In this document: positions 1 through 8,699 of the stretch, piece after piece
Numbering within the stretch: the first letter of the stretch is position 1
Layout of the letters: every line of letters begins with the position of its first letter
Source: Methylotenera sp965234545
GTDB lineage: Bacteria > Pseudomonadota > Gammaproteobacteria > Burkholderiales > Methylophilaceae
Assembly (NCBI GenBank): GCA_965234545.1
Contig: OZ248348.1
Span: 1,116,001-1,180,000 of the forward strand
Length of the DNA stretch: 64,000 nucleotides
Direction of reading: 5' to 3'
The notes under the pieces: generated by a model
The model's database searches: none
Seen by the model: only the letters and a program-made list of their open reading frames with translations
Told to the model about the DNA's origin: nothing
Position numbers and translations under genes: made by a program

Positions 1-920
1 CCTGGAAAGCCGGCAATAAAGGTACTGCGTACGGTAATGTCTGGGCAGATTTCTCGCCAAGCTTTGATGCGCGCCAAATTATTTTCGGCATGCGCCGGAC
101 GTTTCATGGCTTTTAGAATACGTGGGCTGGCATGCTGAAACGGCACATCCAAATAAGGCAGGATTAAGCCATCCGCCATCAAGGGGATCACTTCGTCCAC
201 GTGCGGGTAAGGGTAAACGTAGTGCAAACGGGTCCACACGCCCAAATCGCTCAAACTCTGACACAGTTCGGTCATGCGCGTTTTAACCGGCCTGCCGTTC
301 CAAAATCCGGGGCGGTATTTGACGTCCACGCCGTAAGCCGACGTGTCTTGCGATATCACTAAAATTTCCGAGACACCGGCATTGACTAAGCTTTCCGCTT
401 CGTTCAAGACCTCGCCTATCGGCCTGCTGACCAAATCGCCACGCATACTGGGGATGATGCAAAAACTGCAGCGGTGGTTACAGCCTTCGGATATTTTTAA
501 ATAAGCATAATGGCTAGGCGTTAAGCGTATGCCTTGTGGCGGCACCAAATCGACAAAAGGCTCATGCAATTTAGGCAAGTTGGCGTGCACCGCCGTCATT
601 ACTTCTTCCAAGGCATGCGGGCCGGTTACGGCTAACACACTAGGGTGAGCCGCTTCCACCACGCCTTTTTTGGCGCCCAAGCAACCGGTCACGATGACCT
701 TGCCGTTCTTTGCTATGGCTTCACCAATGGCATCCAGCGACTCTTCCACCGCGCTATCAATAAAACCGCAGGTGTTGACCACCACCAAATCGGCCTCTTC
801 GTAGCTGGAGGAAATAGCATAGCCTTCTGCACGTAATTGGGTGAGAATACGCTCTGCATCGGAGCCGGCTTTCGGGCAACCGAGTGAAACGAAGCCGACC
901 TTAGGATTGGATAAACTCAT
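1..920 (-). CDS. rimO: Ribosomal protein S12 methylthiotransferase RimO (3' part outside window)
   Basis: RimO is a radical-SAM enzyme that methylthiolates an aspartate of ribosomal protein S12. The reading frame starts at the ATG complementary to 918-920 and stays open to the window edge, giving about 306 residues of a protein normally near 440. The N-terminal UPF0004 domain shows its three cluster cysteines (C15 in SLGCPKAG, C51 in VVNTCGF, C80 in VTGC). The radical-SAM CxxxCxxC motif follows (EGCNHRCSFC, C147/C151/C154). The GCPKAGSDAE start separates RimO from MiaB, though I have not aligned them. It is divergent from the small gene at 955, with only 34 bp between the start codons. The C-terminal TRAM domain lies off the window. 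Confidence 0.95.
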   Translation of the reverse strand, partial: MSLSNPKVGFVSLGCPKAGSDAERILTQLRAEGYAISSSYEEADLVVVNTCGFIDSAVEESLDAIGEAIAKNGKVIVTGCLGAKKGVVEAAHPSVLAVTGPHALEEVMTAVHANLPKLHEPFVDLVPPQGIRLTPSHYAYLKISEGCNHRCSFCIIPSMRGDLVSRPIGEVLNEAESLVNAGVSEILVISQDTSAYGVDVKYRPGFWNGRPVKTRMTELCQSLSDLGVWTRLHYVYPYPHVDEVIPLMADGLILPYLDVPFQHASPRILKAMKRPAHAENNLARIKAWREICPDITVRSTFIAGFP

Positions 921-954
921 GAACACTTACCTATCGTTAATTTAAATTTTATTT

Positions 955-1182
955 ATGTACATCATCGCCATCGCTTGGCTATACCTTGTTACCTTAATGG
1001 CCGCCACCGAAACCACCATCACGGCCGGCTTGCTGACCTTTTTCTTTTACGGCCTCATGCCTTGCGCTTTGCTGTTGTGGTTACTCGGCGTCAAACACCG
1101 ACGGCACATGCAAGCCAAAAAGGCCTTACTCCAAGACGACGTGAGCGACCCAGATGGTGGCGACACCAATCGAAATGAGTAA
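955..1182 (+). CDS. Small conserved membrane protein, function unknown
   Basis: This 75-residue protein has two predicted membrane segments (about residues 2-16 and 22-44). A basic stretch follows (VKHRRHMQAKK), then a polar acidic C-terminus (DDVSDPDGGDTNRNE). That layout (two hydrophobic helices, positive-inside loop, soluble tail) argues for a real gene rather than a shadow frame. It is divergent from rimO, and its last 57 bases overlap the 3' end of the ZIP transporter on the other strand. No Shine-Dalgarno sequence is obvious upstream. I do not recognise a named family and assign no function. Confidence 0.6.
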   Translation: MYIIAIAWLYLVTLMAATETTITAGLLTFFFYGLMPCALLLWLLGVKHRRHMQAKKALLQDDVSDPDGGDTNRNE

Positions 1183-2049
1183 AATTTGCGCCAACGTGGC
1201 TTTCAGTTCGGTGCGCTTGTGCAAACCTGGAATCAAATCGGCCACCGCCACATAAAGCAAGCTGGATGCCGCCAATGCCAATATGATGGGCACCCAACTT
1301 TGCACGTATTGCAAGGCATAATAGGCCATCAAACCACCGACCAAGGTCGCCACACTGGACACCAAATTAAAAATTAAGGCTTGTTTTTTACTGTAGCCGG
1401 AATGCAGCAAGATTAAAAAATCCCCTACTTCCTGTGGAATTTCATGGGCAATAATCGCCAAAGCGGTCACCACCCCCAGTTTAATGTCGGCGGTAAAGGC
1501 CGCTGCAATCAGAATGCCGTCTATGAAATTATGAAAGGTGTCGCCTATCATGATCATCAAGCCACTGCGGCCGCTGTCGTGGCTATGCAGATGGCCATGA
1601 CTGAGCAAGGCAGAGGCAGGGGCTTGCGGCGCAACCGCCTTGTATTTTGCACCCGTGCTTGGCGTGTTTAGTTGTGAAGCATTGGTTGGCGTGGCATTAA
1701 GCCCATGGCCAGACGGGCAATCCTGCTCACTGTGCAGGGCGTGCACTTCGCAGTGATCACCGTGACAATGCCGCCATATCACCAATTTTTCCAACACAAA
1801 AAACAGCAACAAACCCAGCAGCAAGGTGGCCGATACCGTTTCCACGTTGCCAGACAGGCTAAAGGCATGCGGTAAGATTTCTAAAAAAACCGCACCCAGC
1901 ATGGCGCCTATGGCATAACTGACCAACATGGGCACCCAAGTTGGGCGCAAACTAAGAGCGAACAAAGCCGCCAACGCGACGCTAAGTAGGCCGCCTAAAA
2001 AAGTAAAGCCGACGATGTAACTCAAGCTAGTGTAATCAGAAAAATGCAT
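1126..2049 (-). CDS. ZIP family divalent metal transporter
   Basis: This 307-residue membrane protein belongs to the ZIP (Zrt/Irt-like) family, which moves zinc and related divalent metals into the cytoplasm. Several hydrophobic helices are visible. A long histidine-rich loop (about residues 95-155) contains HCHGDHCEVHALH and HGHLHSHDSG and probably binds metal. The ZIP signature helices are present: GDTFHNFIDGILIAAAF (helix IV, with HN and D) and AIIAHEIPQEVGDFLIL (helix V, HEIPQE). The last helices end in WVAHVVLE. It is monocistronic as far as seen, convergent with the small gene at 955 and separated from pgeF by 100 bp. The exact metal cannot be told from sequence. Confidence 0.92.
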   Translation of the reverse strand: MHFSDYTSLSYIVGFTFLGGLLSVALAALFALSLRPTWVPMLVSYAIGAMLGAVFLEILPHAFSLSGNVETVSATLLLGLLLFFVLEKLVIWRHCHGDHCEVHALHSEQDCPSGHGLNATPTNASQLNTPSTGAKYKAVAPQAPASALLSHGHLHSHDSGRSGLMIMIGDTFHNFIDGILIAAAFTADIKLGVVTALAIIAHEIPQEVGDFLILLHSGYSKKQALIFNLVSSVATLVGGLMAYYALQYVQSWVPIILALAASSLLYVAVADLIPGLHKRTELKATLAQILLISIGVATIWVAHVVLE

Positions 2050-2101
2050 GGGCTAATAACCAGTATTAAAAACTAGGCAGAAACGGCGCTAGCATGGTCG
2101 C

Positions 2102-2107
2102 ATTATA
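2102..2107 (-). promoter_or_regulatory. Candidate -10 box for the ZIP transporter
   Basis: On the minus strand this hexamer reads TATAAT, a perfect sigma70 -10 consensus, about 50 bp upstream of the ZIP gene start at 2049. No convincing -35 hexamer sits at the right spacing, so this is a weak call from position and consensus alone. Confidence 0.35.
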
Positions 2108-2149
2108 GTTTAGAAATGCCGGCTTCACTGCGCAAATTGTAGGGGCCAT

Positions 2150-2893
2150 TCAAGCATTCAACCAAATCAAACTGGCCATGCGGCCAGTCACGGCTTCGCG
2201 CCGGTATGAAAAAAAGCGCTGCGCATCGCTGTAAGTGCAAAATGCTTGATCAATGCCGCCACCGTAAATTTGACTCACGCCCAGCGCGTTTAAACGTTGC
2301 TGCGCAAGCACATACAAATTAGCCAGCCATTTGTCGGCATGCGACTTAAAAGCCAGTGCGGCTTGCCCATCGTGCTGCATGAATTGCGCCCGCACTTCAT
2401 GACCCACCTCAAAAGCATTGGGTCCAATAGCCGGGCCCAGCCAAGCCAATATTTCACTGGGGGCAACGGCCATCTTGGCTACTGCCGCCTCTATCACCCC
2501 ATCACACAGTCCGCGCCAGCCCGCATGCACAGCCGACACCACCGTGCCGGCGCGGTCACACAGCAAGACCGGCAAACAATCTGCCGTCATGGTGACGCAC
2601 ACCAACTTGGCTTGCCGGGTATACGAGGCGTCGGCATCCGGCACACCCTGCACCAAAGCCGCATCCAGCACGGTCACGCCATGCACTTGATTTAACCAAA
2701 CCGGCTCACTGGGTAACACAGCCCGCAACACTTGGCGGTTTTGCCTAACGCAGGCCTCGTTGTCTTTGACGTGCAGGGCCAAATTGAGGCTGGCATACGG
2801 CGCCAAACTGAATCCACCTTGCCTAATGGTTTGCAAGGCCTGTACATTGGCCGGGGCCGGCCAATTGGGTTGAATCGCATTTAAGGCCAACAA
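2150..2893 (-). CDS. pgeF: Peptidoglycan editing factor PgeF (YfiH/multicopper polyphenol oxidase fold)
   Basis: PgeF (former YfiH, DUF152) is a cytoplasmic enzyme that removes cell-wall precursors carrying L-Ser instead of L-Ala at position one. The 247-residue length is normal. The conserved metal-site elements are visible: VWLNQVHG (His), CVTMTADCLPVLLCD (Cys) and VVSAVHAGWRGL (His). The GPAIGPNAFEVG and FFSYRREAVTGR motifs follow. It lies directly behind rluD with a gap of 3 bp, the classic rluD-pgeF pair, so the two are almost certainly co-transcribed. Confidence 0.95.
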   Translation of the reverse strand: MLALNAIQPNWPAPANVQALQTIRQGGFSLAPYASLNLALHVKDNEACVRQNRQVLRAVLPSEPVWLNQVHGVTVLDAALVQGVPDADASYTRQAKLVCVTMTADCLPVLLCDRAGTVVSAVHAGWRGLCDGVIEAAVAKMAVAPSEILAWLGPAIGPNAFEVGHEVRAQFMQHDGQAALAFKSHADKWLANLYVLAQQRLNALGVSQIYGGGIDQAFCTYSDAQRFFSYRREAVTGRMASLIWLNA

Positions 2894-2896
2894 GGC

Positions 2897-4015
2897 TTAG
2901 TCCTCATCATCCAATGCTAAATCGTCATCATCATCATCAAATTCATCGTCTTCGTAATCCTCATCGGCGAGGTAAGGCTCGGTTTGCAAGCCGCCGAAAT
3001 CAAATGCCTCTTCATCCTCGTCGCGCGGGTCTTCATGACGCATGGCTTCCAGCAGGGCTTTCATGTCATCGGGCAACTCGATTTGCCACTCGACAAATTC
3101 ATTGCTTGCCGGGTGCAATAGACCTAGCTTGATGGCATGCAGCGCTTGCCGCTTAAATTGACTGACGGCATCGCGCAAGGTTTGCGTCATGGCCCGTATC
3201 GGCACGATGCCACGAAAACCGTAAACCGGATCGCCGACGATGGGCGCTTTTAAATACTGCATGTGCACGCGGATTTGATGGGTACGGCCGGTTTCCAAAT
3301 TGCAACGCATATAGGTTTGCACAGAAAAACGCTCCAACATTTCGTAGCGAGTAATGGCTGGTTTGCCGGCCCGGTTAATCGCCATCTTGGTGCGCGACCT
3401 TGGGTCACGGCCTATGGGTTGATCTATCATGCCATTGCGCCAAATCTGCCCCCAGACGATGGCTCGGTATTCGCGTTTAACCGTGCGTGCTTGCAATTGC
3501 CGCACCAAATTAGTTTGTGCGGCCAAGGTCTTGGCCACCACCAAAAGGCCGCTGGTGTCCTTGTCTAGCCTGTGCACGATACCAGCACGGGGCAAGTCTT
3601 TTAATTCTGGCGCGTGGAAGAGCAAGGCATTTAACAAAGTACCGGTCCAATTGCCCGCAGCAGGATGGACCACCATGCCAGCCGGCTTATTGATCACCAT
3701 GATATGCTGGTCTTCAAAGACGATATTAAGCGGAATACTTTCTGCTTGAAAGGCCTGCTGCTCAGGCTTGATTTGCACCTGCACCACGACGGCCTCGCCA
3801 CCCCATACCTTGGTCTTAGACGTGCTGGCCAGCCCGGACACCGTAACCAAGCCGTCTTTAATCCAAGCTTGCAGCCTTGATCGGGAATGTTCGGGCAGCA
3901 ATCGTTGCAATGCCACATCCAAGCGCAAGCCCCCTAAGTCGTTAGGGATAGTCAGCGTTAAGGCTTGATTTAGGGAGTCGGTATTACCAAGAGTAGCTTG
4001 AGTGGTGTCTGTCAT
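2897..4015 (-). CDS. rluD: 23S rRNA pseudouridine(1911/1915/1917) synthase RluD with acidic tail
   Basis: RluD converts three uridines in helix 69 of 23S rRNA to pseudouridine. An N-terminal S4 RNA-binding domain (about residues 27-90) precedes the RluA-type catalytic domain. The catalytic aspartate lies in GIVHRLDKDTSGLLVVAK, and LETGRTHQIRVHM is present. At 372 residues it is longer than the common 310-330, because the last 40 or so residues form a very acidic tail ending in DDEFDDDDDDLALDDED. That tail is encoded by a TCA/ATC-rich microsatellite at about 2900-2945. The start is 39 bp from divergent bamD, the usual rluD/bamD arrangement, and pgeF follows. Confidence 0.95.
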   Translation of the reverse strand: MTDTTQATLGNTDSLNQALTLTIPNDLGGLRLDVALQRLLPEHSRSRLQAWIKDGLVTVSGLASTSKTKVWGGEAVVVQVQIKPEQQAFQAESIPLNIVFEDQHIMVINKPAGMVVHPAAGNWTGTLLNALLFHAPELKDLPRAGIVHRLDKDTSGLLVVAKTLAAQTNLVRQLQARTVKREYRAIVWGQIWRNGMIDQPIGRDPRSRTKMAINRAGKPAITRYEMLERFSVQTYMRCNLETGRTHQIRVHMQYLKAPIVGDPVYGFRGIVPIRAMTQTLRDAVSQFKRQALHAIKLGLLHPASNEFVEWQIELPDDMKALLEAMRHEDPRDEDEEAFDFGGLQTEPYLADEDYEDDEFDDDDDDLALDDED

Positions 4016-4025
4016 CGGGTATAAT
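3998..4025 (+). promoter_or_regulatory. Candidate sigma70 promoter of bamD
   Basis: TTGAGT (3998-4003) and TATAAT (4020-4025) are separated by 16 bp. A transcript would begin near 4032, about 23 bases before the bamD ATG. The -35 box lies inside the first codons of the divergent rluD, as expected from the 39 bp gap between the two genes. Confidence 0.55.
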
Positions 4026-4054
4026 TGTGCATCATTCTTAAAGGTCGTTTCAGC

Positions 4055-4858
4055 ATGAAGTATATCTTAGTTTTTATGTTTGCTTTGTTACTCAATGCTT
4101 GCGCCATCTTCGGCGACCCCACTGAACTCGATGACACCAAAGGCTGGACAGCAGAGCGCATCTACGCTGAAGGCCAAGCCAAAATGTTTGATAAGGATTA
4201 CGAGAAAGCCATCGTCTACTTTGGCAAACTGGAATCGCGTTACCCCAATGGCCGCTATGCGACCCAAGCGCAACTGGAAACGGCCTACGCCCATTTTAAA
4301 AAACAAGACCCGATATTGTGCGTGGCCGCGGCAGACCGCTTTATCAAATTGCATCCAAATCACCCTAACGTCGATTACGCTTATTACCTAAAAGGCTTGG
4401 CGGTCTTTAACGAACGCGGCTTTATTGAAAAAACCACCGAGCAGCAAATTAGCGATCGCGACCCACGCGGTTTACGCGATTCGTTTACCAGCTTTAAAGA
4501 ATTGGTGACACGCTACCCTAACAGCAAATACGCTAAAGACGCCACGCAGCGCATGGTCTACCTGGCCAACAGCTTGTCCGATCACGAATTGCACGTGGCG
4601 CGTTATTACATGAAACGGCATGCCTATTTGGCTGCAGTGAACCGCTGCAAATACGTAATGGAATACTTTCCACAATCGCCCGGCGTCGAGCAAGCCTTGG
4701 TGATCATGATTAGCGCTTACGATTTATTGAGCCTAGATGACCTGAAGAACGACACCTTGCGCATTTTAAAAACCAATTACCCCAACAGTGCAATGTTTGG
4801 CAAGAACTTCACTCAAGACGAACGTGTATGGTGGAAATTCTGGGAAAGCCTCTACTAA
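4055..4858 (+). CDS. bamD: Outer membrane assembly lipoprotein BamD
   Basis: BamD is the essential lipoprotein of the BAM complex that inserts beta-barrel proteins into the outer membrane. I place the start at 4055 rather than the upstream in-frame ATG at 4025. Only the later start gives a clean lipoprotein signal (MKYILVFMFALLLNAC, lipobox LNAC, Cys16) and an AAGG ribosome-binding sequence. The 267-residue protein is built of TPR repeats (for example YAEGQAKMFDKDYEKAIVYF and LETAYAHFKKQD), typical of the family. It is divergent from rluD. BamB lies nearby at 6750-7934 on the other strand. Confidence 0.95.
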   Translation: MKYILVFMFALLLNACAIFGDPTELDDTKGWTAERIYAEGQAKMFDKDYEKAIVYFGKLESRYPNGRYATQAQLETAYAHFKKQDPILCVAAADRFIKLHPNHPNVDYAYYLKGLAVFNERGFIEKTTEQQISDRDPRGLRDSFTSFKELVTRYPNSKYAKDATQRMVYLANSLSDHELHVARYYMKRHAYLAAVNRCKYVMEYFPQSPGVEQALVIMISAYDLLSLDDLKNDTLRILKTNYPNSAMFGKNFTQDERVWWKFWESLY

Positions 4859-4875
4859 TAGCAGCGCCTAGGATC

Positions 4876-5202
4876 ATGAATTTTTTCAATAAACTGCCCG
4901 GCCACATCCAAACACCGTCTGGCTACGAATGGCTAGTATTGAAAAAAATACCGCGCATTTCTCTCATTTGCACCGCCCTACCCTGCGCCGTCATGGTGAC
5001 TCTTTATCTCAGCAATGCCAGCATCAACCGTGATCAAGAACAAGTGATTTATTTATGCTTAGGGCTGCTGTTCACGGCTTGGTTTTTCATAGGCACAGTG
5101 GCCATAGGCTGCGTCGTGGTGATGATCATGAAGGGGCCGGCTTACGTGGCCGACCCATACGAACTACCTGAAGAAAACAATAAACTAGAGCCGCGTCGCT
5201 AA
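4876..5202 (+). CDS. Small conserved membrane protein downstream of bamD
   Basis: This protein has 108 residues if started at 4876 (MNFFNKLPGHIQTPSG). An upstream ATG at 4828 would overlap bamD and add a non-hydrophobic leader, so I prefer 4876. Two membrane helices are visible (about residues 28-45 and 58-86), followed by a short polar tail (DPYELPEENNKLEPRR). It begins 17 bp after bamD and probably shares its transcript. I do not recognise a named family. Membrane location is clear; function is unknown. Confidence 0.75.
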   Translation: MNFFNKLPGHIQTPSGYEWLVLKKIPRISLICTALPCAVMVTLYLSNASINRDQEQVIYLCLGLLFTAWFFIGTVAIGCVVVMIMKGPAYVADPYELPEENNKLEPRR

Positions 5203-5237
5203 GTCCCCGCCATGCATAGGCAAAGCAGGGCCTAGCC

Positions 5238-6692
5238 TCAGCGTTTTTTGGCGCTGCGGTCTTTATCTTCCACGGCTTTTTTAGCTTTTAACTCAGCACG
5301 GTGCGCGGTTTTGCGTCTACGCATGCTGACGATGCCCTCACCCGGCTTGCGCTTGTCGTCGTCCTCGGCAAACGGGTTGCTGCCTTGTTTGTATTGCACG
5401 CGCAGTGGCGTACCGGACAATTGAAAGGTACGGCGGAAGGTTTTTTCCAAGAAGCGCGTGTAGGCATCTTTAACGCCGTCCACGTGGTTGCCGTGTATCA
5501 CCACGATAGGCGGATTGCTGCCGCCTTGATGGGCGTAGCGCAATTTAGGGCGTATGCCTTTGCTGATAGGCGGCTGGTGTTGCTGCAAGGCGTCGATCAG
5601 CACGCGAGTTAATTGCGGGGTGGCCAATTTAGCAAAGGCGGCTTTAAAGGCAATGTCCACCGATTTAAATAACTCCGGCAGGCCTTTTTTACGTAAGGCA
5701 GAAATGTAGTGAAACTCGGCGAAATCCAAGAACATTAATTTTCTGTCGATTTCCCGCTTCACCCAATCGCGCTCTTCTTCTTTTAAGCCATCCCATTTGT
5801 TGATCGCTACCACCAAGGCACGACCGGCATCCAATATGTAAGCGGCAACGTGGGCATCTTGTTCCGTGATGCCCTCTTGCGCATCGACCACCAAAATCAC
5901 CACGTTAGCTTCTTCTATCGACTGTATGGTTTTAATCACCGAGAATTTTTCTATGGCCTCTAACACGCGACCACGTTTACGCACACCCGCGGTATCGATT
6001 AAGGTGTAGTGCTTGCCATTTTTTTCCAAGTCTATGGAAATGGAATCCCGCGTGGTGCCGGGCTCATCAAACGCGATGACCCGATCTTCACCCAACAAGG
6101 CATTGACCAGCGTGGATTTACCCACATTAGGTCGGCCGACTATGGCCACTTTAGGGATTCTGTCTTCGTTTTGATCCAGCTCAGGCTCGTCTTCTTCCAA
6201 CTGAAAGCTTTCCAAGGCTAAATCAATGATGTCTTTAACGCCTTCACCGTGCGCCGAGGAAATCGACAACGGGTCGCCTAGACCCAACTCATGGAATTCG
6301 GCGCTGACCACGGCCTTGTTCATGCCTTCGGTTTTATTCACCGCTAATAACACCGGGCATTTGCATCGGCGTAAACGGTTGGCGATTTCCATGTCTTGCG
6401 GGGTGGCACCTTGCCTACCGTCCACGATAAATAGAATCACATCGGCTTCGTCTATGGCCAGCAGGGTTTGCACGGCCATGGCTTTCAATATGCCGCTGTC
6501 GGTATTGGGCTCAAAGCCGCCTGTGTCCACCACTAAATATGGCTGACTGGCGCCCACGCCACGGCCATAATGCCTATCCCGAGTTAAACCGGGCAGGTCC
6601 GCGACCAAGGCATCACGGCTTTTGGTTAAGCGATTAAATAAGGTGGATTTGCCGACATTAGGTCGGCCAACCAATACTAAGGTAGGTAACAT
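5238..6692 (-). CDS. der: Ribosome biogenesis GTPase Der (EngA)
   Basis: Der is a double-GTPase needed to mature the 50S ribosomal subunit. The 484-residue protein has two tandem G domains, each with a Walker A (GRPNVGKSTLFNRL near residue 9 and GRPNVGKSTLVNAL near residue 188). DxxG motifs (DTGG, DTAG) and NKxE/NKWD specificity motifs follow. The C-terminal KH-like domain (about 370-460) precedes a strongly basic tail (RRRKTAHRAELKAKKA). It is the last gene of the minus-strand block and is convergent with the gene at 4876. Length and motifs are normal. Confidence 0.97.
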   Translation of the reverse strand: MLPTLVLVGRPNVGKSTLFNRLTKSRDALVADLPGLTRDRHYGRGVGASQPYLVVDTGGFEPNTDSGILKAMAVQTLLAIDEADVILFIVDGRQGATPQDMEIANRLRRCKCPVLLAVNKTEGMNKAVVSAEFHELGLGDPLSISSAHGEGVKDIIDLALESFQLEEDEPELDQNEDRIPKVAIVGRPNVGKSTLVNALLGEDRVIAFDEPGTTRDSISIDLEKNGKHYTLIDTAGVRKRGRVLEAIEKFSVIKTIQSIEEANVVILVVDAQEGITEQDAHVAAYILDAGRALVVAINKWDGLKEEERDWVKREIDRKLMFLDFAEFHYISALRKKGLPELFKSVDIAFKAAFAKLATPQLTRVLIDALQQHQPPISKGIRPKLRYAHQGGSNPPIVVIHGNHVDGVKDAYTRFLEKTFRRTFQLSGTPLRVQYKQGSNPFAEDDDKRKPGEGIVSMRRRKTAHRAELKAKKAVEDKDRSAKKR

Positions 6693-6749
6693 GCAACTCT
6701 TCTATGTGGATACTGTGACAACAAACTGGCCGATATTAAACGGCCATTA

Positions 6750-7934
6750 TTATTTAACTTGGATGGCATAAAGCCCGCCATCTCGCGTTTGTGCGATGAG
6801 GCTATTGCTGCTTAACAAGGCCATTTTAGGCATGACCGCGCTGCTGCCTACTTGCAGTCTAGAGGCGAGCGCACCGTCATCACGGTTTAAGAAATGCAGG
6901 TAGCCTTCCAAATCCCCAACTGCAACCAAGCCACCCATGGCTAGAGGTAGAGTTAATTTGCGGTTTTTTAATACCGCTTGGCGCCAAAAGGATTTGCCCG
7001 TGGTGTAATCGAGGGCATAGACCGCACCCGCGGCATGGGCCAGGTAAATGCGCCCGTCTTCCATGCTTAATCCGGTCAAACTGGATATGTCTCTATTCCA
7101 CACAATGCGACCGCTCATGCGATCCACCGCGGCTATTTTGCCTTGGTAGGCGACCGCATAAACCAATGGCCCTTCAACCACTGGCAAGCTGGTGATGTCA
7201 GCAATACGCTCTATTTCGGTGACACCTTTAGGCTGGGCAACCGAGGCTTCCCAGAGCATCTTGCCATTGTCTGCCCGCAGGGCGACCAGTTTGCCGCCAC
7301 CGAAACCGGCATAAACGGCACCACCGTCTACAATCACGCCAACTGAACTGCGTAAGGTCAACGCTGGACCTGTGCGGTCGTATACCCACTTACGCGTGCC
7401 GTCGTTGGCATTCAGGCCGTAGATATGGTTATCGCCACTGCGAGCAATGACTAAACCATCAAAATACTTGGGCGCACTCAAGACCTCGCTACTTAACTTA
7501 GCCTTCCATAAAAATTTACCGGCTATGTCGTAGGCATAAACCCAGCCTTTTTGTGTGCCTACCATGACCAAACTGCCGCCGACACCAACGCCACCGGATA
7601 ATACTTCAGGGCTATTAATGCGCCATTCTTGCTTACCGCTGACGGCATCAAACTTGGCAATGTCACCCTTGCTGCTAGCGGCATAGACATAACCTGCCTC
7701 GACCACTGGGACAAAATCAAAGTCCTCGGACTCACTGAGTTTAGCTTGCCACAACACCTTGCTGGTGTAAACCGACTTAAACTCCACCAAGGGATCCGGT
7801 GCATCGGCAGGCACTCGACCAAACAAGGTGTCCGTCAAATTGTCTTTAACGTCACCTATCACACTGCAAGCGCTAAGCAATAACATGCTGAGCGCCAATA
7901 GGCAGGTGATTTTTTTGGAAAATATTGAGAACAA
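6750..7934 (-). CDS. bamB: Outer membrane assembly lipoprotein BamB
   Basis: BamB is the beta-propeller lipoprotein of the BAM complex. The 394-residue protein starts with a lipoprotein signal (LLALSMLLLSACSVIG, lipobox LSAC). It continues as an eight-bladed propeller of PQQ-like repeats, seen as recurring motifs such as YVYAASSKGDIAKFDA, WVYAYDIAGKFLWK and KIAAVDRMSGRIVWN. It lies between yfgM and der, the usual proteobacterial order. A short inverted repeat, TGGCCG...CGGCCA, sits in the gap to der at about 6728-6747 but lacks a clear T-tract. Confidence 0.95.
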   Translation of the reverse strand: MFSIFSKKITCLLALSMLLLSACSVIGDVKDNLTDTLFGRVPADAPDPLVEFKSVYTSKVLWQAKLSESEDFDFVPVVEAGYVYAASSKGDIAKFDAVSGKQEWRINSPEVLSGGVGVGGSLVMVGTQKGWVYAYDIAGKFLWKAKLSSEVLSAPKYFDGLVIARSGDNHIYGLNANDGTRKWVYDRTGPALTLRSSVGVIVDGGAVYAGFGGGKLVALRADNGKMLWEASVAQPKGVTEIERIADITSLPVVEGPLVYAVAYQGKIAAVDRMSGRIVWNRDISSLTGLSMEDGRIYLAHAAGAVYALDYTTGKSFWRQAVLKNRKLTLPLAMGGLVAVGDLEGYLHFLNRDDGALASRLQVGSSAVMPKMALLSSNSLIAQTRDGGLYAIQVK

Positions 7935-7976
7935 GGCAGTACCCCAGCTTTTATTTAATAAGACTTAAGCTTCAAC

Positions 7977-8600
7977 TTAAGCTAACGATTCGAGTTTCTT
8001 TTGCGTCAATGCACGCACTTTTCCAGCCGGATCCAATTTATCCAAGGCCTCTTGGTAAGCGGCTTTAGCCTCGGCATTCTTACCTAAAGCGGCTAAGACA
8101 TCGCCTTTTAAATCGGCAAACAAGCCATCAAAACCGGCATCGTGGGATTTATTCAACAAGGCCAAGGCGCCGTTTAGGTCTTTTTCTTCGAACAATATAC
8201 TGGCCAATTGCAAATTAGCTAAAGCTTCCACACTGGCTTCGCTGGCATGCTTGGCCACCCATTCCAATTGGGCTTTAGCACTGGCCACTTGCTTGGCTTG
8301 GTAATTGGCTTTAGCCGCCAACAAGACGGCACGACCAGCGTACGGTGTGCCGCTGTAATCTTCCATTAAACTGGCTGATTTTGCCAATAGGGTTTTTAGG
8401 TCTCTAGGATCCGTCACCACCAACTCTTGGTATAAGCTTGAAGCGGCCACGGACTGTTTATTTTGGTAGTAATGCCATGCCTGATAAGCGGCATAGGCAA
8501 GCAACAAAGCAATAAAAACACGGCTAATTAAGGTGCCGTGCTGCTTCCACCAAGCTTTAAATTCGTCTAATTGTTCTTGCTCTTCTAAATCGTATGCCAT
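7977..8600 (-). CDS. YfgM-type TPR protein (periplasmic chaperone, ancillary SecYEG interactor)
   Basis: This 207-residue protein has a short cytoplasmic N-terminus (MAYDLEEQEQLDEFKAWW). One membrane helix follows (about residues 24-44), then a periplasmic TPR-like domain. That is the layout of YfgM, which interacts with PpiD and the Sec translocon. Helical repeats such as AYAGRAVLLAAKANYQAK-like and GDVLAALGKNAEAKAAYQEA are visible. It lies 42 bp upstream of bamB in the same orientation, as in other proteobacteria. It starts downstream of the ABC ATPases, not of hisS as is more common. Confidence 0.88.
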   Translation of the reverse strand: MAYDLEEQEQLDEFKAWWKQHGTLISRVFIALLLAYAAYQAWHYYQNKQSVAASSLYQELVVTDPRDLKTLLAKSASLMEDYSGTPYAGRAVLLAAKANYQAKQVASAKAQLEWVAKHASEASVEALANLQLASILFEEKDLNGALALLNKSHDAGFDGLFADLKGDVLAALGKNAEAKAAYQEALDKLDPAGKVRALTQKKLESLA

Positions 8601-8624
8601 ACTTTTTCCTAAGCTAATTTAATT

Positions 8625-8652
8625 CAGGTTTATCTAATACAGGTCTATCTAA
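8625..8652. repeat. Short direct repeat upstream of yfgM
   Basis: Two 13-base copies, CAGGTTTATCTAA (8625-8637) and CAGGTCTATCTAA (8640-8652), differ at one base and repeat with a 15-base period. They lie in the 99 bp gap between the ABC ATPase gene and yfgM. They could be a regulator site or a small tandem duplication. Nothing else is recognisable in the gap. Confidence 0.5.
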
Positions 8653-8699
8653 AGCTATGTTTTATTAACACGACGTTTAATCAATCCGTTCAACTGCCA

